A DNA stretch of 64,000 nucleotides, from positions 6,310,839 to 6,374,838 of the forward strand of contig NC_018395.1 in assembly GCF_000208865.1 (NCBI RefSeq), in the 5' to 3' direction. A program made the position numbers and the translations under genes. Below are positions 36,825 to 47,765 of this stretch, one piece after another; position 1 is the stretch's first letter; the number at the start of each line of letters is the position of its first letter. The notes below the pieces were generated by a model that saw only the letters and a program-made list of their open reading frames with translations, made no database searches and was not told the origin of the DNA. Origin of the DNA: Neospora caninum Liverpool. Its lineage: Eukaryota; Apicomplexa; Conoidasida; Eucoccidiorida; Sarcocystidae.

Positions 36825-39800
36825 GGCTGTGCTGCACTACTCAGGAATTTAGGTCTCGTCTTCTAGGTGTCGCCGACACGGAGAGAGAAGCCTGTATCTC
36901 TCGCCTCGAGAAGTCTGAGCATTTTCCTCTTTCTGGCAAAGGCGCGAGGTCACAGGAAAGTGGACCAATCAACCGGTCGAGGCCGGGGTGCGCGCGCCAA
37001 TCACGAGAAGTTGGGGGAGCAAAGTTGTGTGGCCTCGAGGGTGCGGGGGAAGAAGGAAAACGAGACAAGCTACGGAGGCAGGGGTCGGGAAACAAGAATG
37101 AACACCAGTGAGAAAGAGAGGAAGAGCGGAGAGAGGGAGACGGAGGAGACAGGGAAGGAGATTTCGCGCGGCGGACGAGAAGAACAGGGCGCAGGGAGAA
37201 GCAAAGTCTTCTCTTCTTGGCCTTTTCAGGTCCGCACGAGCAGAGAAGAGAAGGCGTAAAAGAGAGGAAGGCAACCCCCAGTAGAGGCAAGTCTCCTTTT
37301 CAGGAACCGCGCTGTTACAAGCCCTCTCCGTTGCCCCTGTTTGCTCGACGGAGCAACCGAAAGCAGGAAAGAGTCGACGCACAAGGAGAGAGAGGAAAGA
37401 GAGAACGAACAGAATCAGAAGAAAGAGAGGGAGAACCCCAGCAGGGGAAAGGATGAGGAAGGGAGAAAAGGTGGGAGAAAGGGACAAAGGGAACAGAGAA
37501 TGCGAGAGACAGCTACGCACACAGCTATATACTGGGAGCCTCCCAGAGAGGGAGACGGTGTCGAGTTGGACGTCGAGACGACCTGAAAACCTCTGGCTTT
37601 TTCTCTTCTCTTCGAAAGCAAGAGGGGGAAAGGAAGACGCGCCACATTCCAAAGCCAAGGGGCCCGCAGCCCGTGCCTCGGTTTTTTCAAGACAAAGAAA
37701 ACGGTGGGAGGCGAAAAGGGGGGGAGGGCGCTCGAGACGACAGCGAGCGCGCTGACCATCTTCGCTCTTAACATGGGTTTGCTTTGAGAAAAGAAAGGCT
37801 AATCTCTCGAGGCGTCTGCTTCCTTCGCAAGACAAGAAAGCAGTTTCTTCAAAGGGGAAAATCCTCCTGCCAGAAATGTGTCGCGGCAACGTGGGCGCCG
37901 TACGCTTGTGTCATTCTAGAGGGCTTTCCCCAAGCGCTCCCGCCTTTTCTCACAGAAAAAATCGATTTCCTCGACAGAACCTACAAAGGAACAATGTGCC
38001 TTACATCTCTGGCAGCGAGTCGAAGGCTCCAACTCGCCTGTTTCCTGTTTCACCTTTAAAACGCTCATCTGTCGTTTCATACACCACTTTCACACTGCTC
38101 TTCGACGCTGGCAATTTCAGAAAAACAGCCTTTCTCTTTCCCGCGCAGCCACGCAAGACACGAGACTCCGTGGAATTTCCTATGCTCGTTTTTTAACATC
38201 CAGATCTCATTGAAACGCACGCGAACGACAAGTCTATATATAAAAAGATATAAAGATATATATATATATATAGGTGTACGAAGACACATAGTTGCGTGTA
38301 AAAGTCTGAGGTGGGCACACTGTGGACGGCCATCAGGTGTGTAGGAGAGCAGAAATGTAGATAATGAATAAAATTGTATACGATTAAAATAAATAATTAT
38401 GCATGTGAACCATAATATTTATAGAAGTAATGCATGCCTTTATTCTAAGTGCATTGGTGCTGTCTAGACTGAGTTGGAGAACGGGTGTCGCGATTCATTA
38501 CGACACATTTCTCGCGTTTCTCATTGGGAGGAGGATCTATTTGTGTCAGCAGAGTTGCGCAGGAAGGCAGTTGGGCCAAACCGTTGTGTGTATCAAAAAC
38601 CAGAGCGTTTATGAACAAAACAAGGTCTAAAAGGAGTTGAACTCGTCTTTCAACTCGGGGACTCTTTTTGAACGAAAAGTGAGAGTCACGCGATGGTCAT
38701 GGGCCGAAAAATCCCCGCCGATCGGCGCTCCTCTATCAGAACGGAATCTTCGCCAGAGGCACATATCCGTTGTTTTGTGTGGCTTTATGTGACCTTTCCC
38801 CAGCAGGGGCTGTTTGTCTCGGAATCGGGGGCGTGTCCGAAAGAGACCCAGATCGCCTTTCCTTCAAATCAACGCCTGTGACGGTCTGATTCCCCCCTAT
38901 CCATTCATCTACCACTTTATATAGATAGATAGATATGTATGTATAAATGGAATGTTTGTGTTGGGACCGCCCATTTTAGAAGTGTCTCCAATCTGTCAGA
39001 GCAGAGACGTATATGCAGAGAAAATGACAAGAGTCGGCGAATCTCAGAGCTTCGCTGGTATTCGTGCACGCATATCCGTTTATCTGGTTCAGTGGTGCTG
39101 TTTCATAGGTGTGGGGACTCGCCCTTCTCCGCAGGTTATCTCTCTCTGCATTTCCTGTGGGCGTTTTGCGTGCAGCGTCTCGTCCCCATCCACCCTGAGC
39201 GTGTTTCTGGCTGCATGCACTGAGAGAGAGAGTCCATCGAAACGCATCGGGTTCCCGAGCCTCCATTTGTTAGCCTCTGTAACGGCGAAAAAAGCGAGGG
39301 GGGCAGAACAAGCGATGAAAGACAAAAAGAGAGGGCGAGAGGGAGACACGACTGCAGTTCGTGAAGGAGAGAGGCAGAGGGACATTTGCAGCAGACCCAG
39401 GCAGAGACAGAGTTTAAGAAGGGACAGGAATGAGCGGAAGGCGTGGAAAGTGGGAGGCACCGGATCGGTTCAACTGGAGACTGAATTCGCTTTCGCCGCA
39501 GCGTTTTGGAATCATTCATAGAAGTGTCGAAGGCGGAAACTGTGGCAGCCTGTCGGCGCCAGTCGGTCCACCCTATGTTTCCAGTTTTAGTTCCTGCATT
39601 CACGAGAAAGAAGAACCTTCCTTCCCAACTTCATGCTTAACAAAGGGTTATCTGCAGTCCTTGTCTCGGTAGAAAAAGTCTCTCCGTAACCTCCTCCCTC
39701 TCATGTGAAACGCTCGCTCCCACAATGGGGATCTTTTCTCTCTTGAGAAGCACCACGAACGCAGTTTTCACACGTATCGCTTATGGAATGTTTTCGCTGA

Positions 39801-40631
39801 CTCTTCGCACTGGCATGGAGACGCGTCAGCCTCACTGTTTCATCGGTGTTTCCGCATTTCTCCGACGTTTTCTCCTTTTCCGCGACGACACACTCCTCCC
39901 CGAGTTTTTCACGTCTTGTAGAGAGCGCCCCGTCTCTCGCGTCCGACCCCTCCCAAAAGACACTCTCGGCTAGGGCTTCTCTCTGGTCTTCTCAGCGCCC
40001 AGATTTCTCTCTCCTCTCTCTGCCCCTGCGTCTCCGTCCAGCTTTGTACTCAGACCACAGCCTTTCTCCCTTTCAATCCCGTGTGGAAACTGGCCGATTG
40101 TCTTCCCAGATATCTCTGCTTCGGAGAGAAGTCGTAGAGGCCGCGATCGCCTCGCAGACAGTTTGCCTCTCGTTTTGAGTTGCCTTTTTCGCCCGGTTCC
40201 GGAGAACGTCCATTTTCTCCAACCTCCCGACCCTACCAAACTCCGCGCTGCTTGTTTTGCAGCTCTCTCATCCTCTGGCCTTGAATGTCGATCGCATTAA
40301 ACACTACGCTGCCCCCACGATCGGAGTCAGGACAGGCGAAAACGTCGTCGAAACCTCCCCTGTCTTTTCCCAAGCTGTCTGCTCCTGCCTATCGCTCCGC
40401 CTCCGCTCTGTGTATGTGTGTGGAGTTACCGGGGCGCGAACACCATTCTCGTACTTTCTGGAGGGAACAGTGTCCGACCCAGACAGCTACCGAATATTCG
40501 GAAAAGCTGCTCTGAGTAACGCGTACAGCTGTTAATAGTGCTCGGAACTGAATCGCGTTCGGTCTTGGAAAACCGCCCTCCGAACCCTCCCTATAGGCAG
40601 GCAGGCGTCACCGTATATTCCGGGAACGCTC
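36825..40631. other. Intergenic spacer with an AT-rich island
   Basis: About 3.8 kb between the start of the orphan gene and the stop of the oocyst wall gene, both on the minus strand. 37040-37600 is purine-rich on the plus strand, perhaps the orphan's 5' UTR. 38230-38420 is unusually AT-rich (TA runs, then AATAAAATTGT, TAAAATAAATAATTA). The rest has no supported gene; small frames such as 39725-39973 lack any domain. Confidence 0.5.
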
Positions 40632-43600
40632 TCAAAGTTTTCCGGTTTTCTTCAGTCCGGATGCTTCATTTTCGGGGACTCCCAAGGCCCCCTGCCAGTC
40701 GGCGGCATGCCCGCACGAGTTCGTCCCGTCCCCGCGCGTGACGCAGGGGAACGGCCTGCCGTCTTGGTCGACGAGGGAAGGCGCCATGGTCAGATGCATC
40801 ACGCACACGTCGCCCTCGAGGAAGAATCCCTGGAAAAGATGAAAGAGACAGCCGGACAGGAGAGACAGTGGCACGAGCGCGCGAGAGGCAGGACACGGGA
40901 AGTCCAGAGGAGGGGCACAACCCATGCGGGACAGCGGAAATACAAGGGGAGGTGTACGCGAGCGAGACGAGGAGACACTTGACGGGGCAGCCAGCTGCAG
41001 CACACGCGAGTCACGAGGGCTCCTGCCTAAATGCATATGGGGACGTACGTCGCTGCCCTAAGAGAGCGAGCTCTGCGACATTTCGAGGATCGAAAGAGAA
41101 AGAGAAGCGAACAGCGAGCGAGAGCCATGCAGGAATGCAAGGTGACGTGAGAGACGTAAGGCGCGAGAAAGAAGAATGAGACAGAGCGCCCGAAGAGGTA
41201 GACGGAGAAGAAAGAGACACGGATAACCCGCCAGCCTAGTTCAGAGAACAAAGCTCTGGAAAACGGCGCTGCAATGTGCCACACAACTTTTCCGAGGGTT
41301 TGAAAAGGCACAAAACGTCGATGCCGCGCAGAAAGAGGCTCACGCCTGGCGGTGAGTTGATCAGAGACGCGTGGGCGCATCTGTTCCTCTGTAAGGAAAA
41401 GCGACAGGCCTACGGAGGGTGCGCCGAGCTGGATGAGAGAAGACAGGGTGTCCAGAGGAAACTCCCTAGGGTTTCTTTTCAAAACCGAAAATCCGGCACC
41501 TCCCGTGAGGCTCGAGGTGCGGCAAGGCCACGTTCTGTCTCGGACGCCTTTCTACGGCTGCTGTCTACGTGGCATCGCAAAGCTTCAGACAAGGCCAGCC
41601 TTCCCGTTCTCGCCGCCTTTTCGGCTTCTTTGCGAGGCACTTACCGAGGCGCAGAGGCGTGTGGAAGGAACTGCCTTGTCGGCCACGCAAACCCACTCCT
41701 TGGTTTTCTTGTCCTTCTCTCTTCCAAATCCGACCGGACAGATAAACTGCACATTCGCGTACTCGAGGCGCTCACAGAAGCCAGCCTGGACAGCGGGAAG
41801 GGGCGCGCCCACGACCAGCGGAGACGCGCTGTCTCCTTTTCGGGAGCCCAGGTGTGGGGCGACAATCTCCCTGGCGCTCTGGGGAGGCAACTCGCGTTCT
41901 GGCAGCCGGTACCCAGTCGGGCAGGTCCAGCCCGGGGTCTCTTTCAGCGTCAAGACGCACTTGCCAGTCGCTGCCTGGAGCTCCGACCCCTCGCTGCAGA
42001 GGGCGACGCTCGGCGCGAATTCTTTGCGCATACATCGCGCGTCGCCAAAGGCCGCCGACGAAGGCCCTGCTGAGTGCGGAGGAGACGAAGGCGGCGAGCC
42101 GTCGGCGCAGACGAGAGTGACGGGTTCGACGTCCACCTGGGGACAAGCACAGACACAAGGATGCGGCGGAGAGGGGGCGGCTGCTTGACTTGGGATTCGC
42201 GTGTCGGGGGGTGTCCAGGGAGCACGCAGGAGAAGAGAGGAAAAGAGAGGGAGAAAGAGAGAGATGAAGACAGCAACTGCCCGACGGCGCAGACCGAGGC
42301 AGAGACGAACGAGCCAGAAGACGCGACACAGGCAAGAGGCATGCAGAACGCGGCAGAAGGCGAGAGAACGCGGCAGAAGGCGAGAGAAGGCGAGAGAAGG
42401 CGAGAGGTGGTGGCGAGACGGCAGTGAGACACAAACGCACAGGGCGTTTGGAGAGAAGAGACGCGCTCAAAAGGAGCGTTTTTGACCTGGACAGACGTGT
42501 GAAGCGAGGCGCACACACACGCGTCAGGAAGTGAGAGAGAGCAGATCAGCAGACGAGCGGGAACTGTGGCGAATCACTCGAGTGTGTGCCATTCCCGCCA
42601 CATATGCAAGTGTCTCGATCTGCAGGCCCTTGTAACACGCGTGGGGAAAACGAAAGGAACGCGAGACGAACCGTCAGAGGGCGTGGGGTCGAGACCGTTG
42701 TGTGTTCCAAACCGGGGATTCACCTACTTGTTCACAGCGAGGTGTGAAAAAAAGATCATCGACAACCTGACCAGAGGGGCATCTGAGAATCGGCTTCTTC
42801 GTGCGGACTTCGACACACTCCTCCCTCGCCCCCAGCCCTTCCTTTCCCCGCCCTCGAGGTGCCGAGCCATTCTGCGAGCATTCTCCCGGCAGGACGGTCG
42901 GCGCGACGACGATGTGCTCTCTGCAGACGAGGCCAGACTCGGTCGCCTTAGTGAACGCGGACGAAAAGGGCGCGTGTCCTGCGCGTTCGCGGAGAGCCTC
43001 CCCTTGAGGCGAGACCCACGCCGCCTTTTGTGGCGATTCGAACAAAGACGACAGCTGCCGAGACGGGGGCGGAGAGCGGTGAAGCGGCAGGGGGGCCTGA
43101 GGCGTGTGTGCTTCCGCCGTCTTGGAAACCGAACTGGACGACGTCGAGGTCCCGGACGGCGAGCGACCGTCTCGGGAATGCGACACGAAACTTCCGGAGC
43201 CTTTGAGAGGCTGCGAACGTTTCCACCGGTCTGAGGACGAAAGTTGGAACGGGGAGTCGAGAAGAGTGGGGGGCCATTTCCGCTCCTGTCGCTTCGTCTG
43301 AGACTCGTGAGGCTCCGAGTTCTGACCAGCGCCCTCGTCGCTCGCCTCCAGGCGTCTCGCTTCACGACCCGCGTCGCTGTCCCCCACTTGCCCGCCTCGG
43401 CGCGGGCCTGGGGCGCCAATGGGGGACGAGAGGGCCCGTTTCCTTCCGGTCTCAGGCGAGACCTTCGCCTCGCCCCGCTGCTCCAGAGTCTCGCCTTCGA
43501 CAGCCGAGGGAGGCGCGCTGTCCGGGGACGCCAGCGCTTCCCCGACCTCGTCTCGCTTCGCCCGTTTGTCCCTCTGCTCTCTCTCTTTTCGCTCGTCTTC

Positions 43601-45351
43601 GGTCCCCGAACTCCCCGAGCCACGCCCCAGGCCCCCGAGCGGCCGCCGAAGGTTCAGCATCTTCAGGCGCGAGGGAAACGCTGAATTTTGTTCCCCTTCA
43701 TCAAACGAAGACGCAGTCGACGGAGAGGAACCAGGAAAAGCATCAGAGAACAGGTCTTCGGCGGCAAGAGTGTCTGGGGAGGCAAAGTGCTGCTTACGGG
43801 CTGGCCCTTTTCCGGAGTCGGAGGAAGGCGAGGAACGGGTTTCCTCGAAGACAGGCGACGGAGTATCGAGATCCTCTGCCGAAAGGGCCGAAGGAAAGCC
43901 GTGGATGTTATCAGGGAGACGCGACGGCGAAGCGTGTGCGGCCGCCGTGCCTCGGTGCTCTTCGAGGGCAAACAGGGATACTAACTCTCCATTTTCGCAG
44001 CCCAGTTCTGGCGGGCGCACCTCAACAGTTGCGCACTCCTTGGCTTGGCCCTGGACCGTCCGGGCTTTGCCTTCCGTCTCGAAGTTCCCCATTCCCGGGG
44101 CGCGTCGCTCCGAAAACGCGGCCTGCTGCATCGCTCGGAAGCCAGTGTCCCAGACACGTCCCCTTGTGAAGGCACCTGCAGCTTTCCAAGGGTCGGAGTC
44201 TTCTTCTTGTTCGGCTCGCTCGCCGTTTTTCTCCGGCCACCAGCTTTGCGCTCCTCCATCCTTGCTTTCCGGCTGCAGAGTCTGGAGGTCCTCGTCCGTG
44301 TCTCCGGGACACAGGTAGGTGGGTTCTTCCTCGAGCGTGCACTTTCCCGTTTCCTTGATGAATTTCCAGCCTTCTCGACAGATCGGAGTCGCCGCGTTGG
44401 CCTGGACGCGACGGCACATGTCGTCCCACCGGCTGTAGACGAATCCGGCGGGGCAGGCGGGTGTCGGGTCGGAGAGGGTTTCCCGGACGCATGCCTCGTC
44501 GACCAGCCGGGAGTCGCCGTCTGGGCACACCAGAACGGGAGGCGGTTTCCGCTTGGAAATGCACTCCAAAATACCCGTCGCTGGGTCTGGCGAGAGCTCC
44601 CAGTCTTCTTCGCAGACGGGAACGGGATCGACGAGCAGTCGCCGCTCGCACTGAAGGGGAACCTGCGTAGGCGAGACATCCGGAACCAAAATCTGTCCCC
44701 AGGCGGAAACAAAGCGCGAATCGACAGAAAGAAGACGGACGAAAAAGAGACGAGAAAGTGACGGGGAAATGTGCACTCAGGTACGGTCCGAGACCGCGCT
44801 CGTCCTGTCTGCGGAACGGACGGTAAATTGCACATGCGCAGGATGGACTGACAAGCAATGGGAAACCGTTCTAACCTGCTCGGCGTTGAGTTCGAAGCCG
44901 GGTGGACAAGACACTGCCGGGTCCTCGGCACCGTGGGAAACACAGAGGGCGAGAGTGGCGTCGAAAACGCCTTCTTTGCACGTTAAAAGCGGTTCCGTTT
45001 CGGTCAGTTTAATGCACTCCGACTCGGATCCGTGTTGGAACAACTGGAAAGCGTGCGTAGGGCAGAACGGAACTGCCTGGATCAAGTCCCGGCGCAGGCA
45101 GCCTTTCTCGTAGGGTTGGTAGCCTGACAAAGCAAGGGGACAGGGAGGGGGAGCCTTCGCTTCACAACAAACAAAGCTCGTTTGCGGCACTCTGTGCACC
45201 TTTCGAGGACCGAGAGCGGGGAAACACTGCGCTGCGCGACACAAACCTTCGCCCAGAGCAGACAAAAAGACGCCAGAAAAAACAGCCGTGTCCAGGTCAC
45301 TGAAAAGACGGACTGCCCACGCAATTCTTCACCGCATTCTCAGGTAGCATT

Positions 45352-45386
<35 letters not shown>

Positions 45387-45845
45387 GCGCACATGCATGG
45401 ATGCATACGCACGTATTCACATACATCAGTGTATTTTTGATACATGTGATCTACGTGGTAGATGCATGATCATGGTACACGCGTAATACGGCGTTGCATG
45501 CATGGACTGGGATGGATGTGTTGCTTCCACAAGTGAAATCCTCTTTAATAACACGTCGTTATCCCGGCAGCGTCGTTGTCTCCTGCAGTCGCCTTTCCTC
45601 GATAATTAACCAAAATCGTTTTGAGGGTTTGTCCGTGAGTTGGAGAGTGACGCTTTCACTCACCGGCAGGACAGGTTCTCTCTGCGGGGACTTTGTCGAC
45701 AGAAATGCAGTTGCCGTCTTCATTCATATAGGATCCATACGGACAGGAAGGCTGAAGACAAAAACAGTCCCGCGAAACTACTGCCGATCAGAAGAACCTC
45801 CAACGGTATGGCGACGTCGTGGAAAAAACACCTAGATACATGCAA

Positions 45846-45881
<36 letters not shown>

Positions 45882-45973
45882 ATATAAAAGCATTAGCCTA
45901 TATGTGTGTCTCATGGGCACGCTTCTTCCCAGCTTCCCCACACAAACACAACCATAAACTTTGACCAGTCATG

Positions 45974-46022
<49 letters not shown>

Positions 46023-46970
46023 CATATATCGATGAACGCGTTTCTATCGCCGCAGATATATATATATATATATATGTCTATAGATATAAAGATAGATAGA
46101 CAGGTGTACGTGTATGTGTGTCGAGTGTGCTTGACGTCAAAAGGGTACCATGGGGGGCCGAATAACTTTTTTCTGGCACTTGTTGAAGACAAGGTCGTAG
46201 TCTGGCGGGCACTGGAAGCTCATTTTTCCGAATATAGGGTCCGGGAAGGCGATTTGTTTCGCGACTTCGAGGACCGGTGTCTGCATGAGCACACTGTCGA
46301 TCTGTTTCTTTTTGGTTTTTCCGGCACTGCTGGTGTCTTCTCCAGAGGACGCAGAAGACGGCCCCGCTGATGCGAAGAGCACTCCGGGAAGGAACGAAAG
46401 GCAAGGGCCGGACTTTTTCGAGTTCGACAAACGAGCGGAGAGGTTCGAGGGACGCGTTGATGGGTTTGGGAGGGATTCCAGGGAAGGCAGCGAGTGGTGC
46501 CCGCAGTTGCGGCTGTTCGGTAGACCGGGAGAGACGGAATTCGGAAACGGTCGAACCCGTGCCCCTGCAGACGGTTCTCGCGCCTTCAGAGGCACCCACT
46601 CATGACCACTGGAACGAGGAAACGGATCCATTGGCATTGCAACTTGCTTATTCAGGAAAAGGAAAGACAAAGAAAGTAAAAGAAGCAGACAGAGAGTTCC
46701 GAGTGGCGCGCTAGCCAAACTTTGAGGAGCCGCACCGTTTATCAGTTTCAACCTCTCGCTTTTGTGTGGAGAAGGAGGAGACGACACATGAGAAGAACTA
46801 CTGTGCGGCAGCGCGTGGAAGGTTGACACTTCGCTTTTCGCGCTTTGCGTGTTGACGTTTTCACGAGTTCCTAGGTTCGCCTTCCCGGAAAAAGGACTCG
46901 GCACCACCATCGGCTGTTTCCTGGAAGGACAGGAGGGGGACGAGTCGAAGGCGTTCGACTCCTGCGCCAT
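40632..46970 (-). CDS. COWP-like cysteine-rich oocyst wall protein
   Basis: Probable structural protein of the oocyst wall, cross-linked by disulphides. Six exons close in phase: 46149-46970, 45664-45751, 44876-45123, 42728-44692, 41645-42136 and 40632-40829; 1,270 residues. Residues about 85-110 hold a strong hydrophobic segment (LGTLCLLLLLSLSFLFL), a signal anchor or recessed signal peptide after a Ser-rich N-tail. Cys-rich repeats follow: FQCPPDYDLVFNKC, PSCPYGSYMNEDGNC, CPAGYQPYEKGC, CPPGFELNAEQ, CPAGFVYSRWDDMC, CREGWKFIKETGKC, CPTGYRLPER, CPVGFGREKDKK and a last GFFLEGDVCVMHL. This is the 'CP.G(Y/F)......C' repeat known from Cryptosporidium COWP and Toxoplasma OWP proteins. Exon 4 also holds about 400 residues of low-complexity Ser/Glu/Lys-rich sequence between Cys blocks, which is unusual. 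Expression would be expected in sporulating oocysts, from family knowledge only. Confidence 0.85.
42356..42412. repeat. GAGAGAAGGC-type minisatellite in an intron
   Basis: Tandem units of roughly 10 bases (gcgagagaag and a longer gagaacgcggcagaaggc form) in the intron between 42136 and 42728 of the oocyst wall gene. Confidence 0.8.
45351..45386. repeat. (GT)n-(TA)n microsatellite
   Basis: A short GT run passes directly into about 12 TA units, in the intron between 45123 and 45664 of the oocyst wall gene. Confidence 0.9.
45850..46076. repeat. Three (TA)n tracts in one intron
   Basis: Pure TA runs at 45850-45879, 45980-46017 and 46055-46076, all in intron 1 (45752-46148) of the oocyst wall gene. 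The middle run has about 19 units. Confidence 0.9.
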
Positions 46971-47715
46971 GGTCTCTTCAGTTGCTCCTTTATCAGCTGC
47001 CTGAAACGATCCGCAGCGAGTTGAGAGACTCGCGAGGCAGAGACAACTTGTGCTTTAGAGGCACTTTTGCGGAGAGTCACAGGCGACGGCGGTAAAGAAA
47101 CACAACAAGTGGGCACTTTGCAACTCGCAATTTCTGCCCGGCCTGACGTGACAGTGGAAACCTGTTCTCACACGGTCCTTCGCGGACGCGCTTGCTCAAT
47201 TCATGCCAAAAACACTCTCGACCTGTACAAACGCATACATTTACTCGCGCGCATACCTAACCGAAACCTTACAATGTACAAGAATACACATATGTAGATC
47301 CATTTAGCTGCGGTAAAATCCGGGAGCCTGAGTTCGTCGACTTCCCACAGAAAGACGATTTGATTGAGGAAACGATTGCGTCTCAGGAGTCTCATGAAGT
47401 GGCGGATCGCAAATGCGTCGTTTTGCGTTGTTGGAAAAACTTTGGAACCGGATTCACGCAGGTACCAGCATCTATTTACCAGCGTTGAGAGTGATCCATG
47501 TGTAAAACTATTCGTGTATACACATACGGATGCAGACGCATGAGGTAAATGGAAATACACAAATATCTGCCTACAGGGACAGCGCCTTCTTTTCCGCACA
47601 GCAGCTCTTCACCAGTCGAGTTTCGTTTTCGGATGGGTTACGACTGAACGATTGCTCGGAGAGTGGAAGTTGAGCATGGCCATGTGGAGATCGGTCGCAC
47701 GTTACTGCGCCGTAA

Positions 47716-47765
47716 CCCCGTCAATTCCTTTGAGTTTCACACTTGGGAGCCCACACTGCTCCCGA
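47716..47765 (-). pseudogene. Fragment resembling organellar SSU rRNA (probable nuclear mitochondrial insertion)
   Basis: On the minus strand, 47716-47737 reads AAACTCAAAGGAATTGACGGGG, here written in two parts by its key blocks AAACTCAAAGG and AATTGACGGGG. This is the near-universal core just before position 930 of bacterial-type 16S rRNA; the plus strand matches the classic 907R primer site. The preceding bases on the minus strand (CGGGAGCAGTGTGGG, then CTCCCAAGTGTG) resemble the helix-27 region that precedes it in 16S rRNA. The similarity stops after GGGG, where 16S would continue GCCCGCACAAG. Nuclear 18S would read AAACTTAAAGG at this site, so an organellar source is favoured. Coccidian nuclear genomes are known to carry many short mitochondrial insertions, and their mitochondrial rRNAs are naturally fragmented. 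Confidence 0.6.

Noticed and set aside
39725..39973. Small plus-strand frame starting MGIFSLLRSTT
   Set aside because: Isolated, 82 codons, no domain, no nearby compatible exons.
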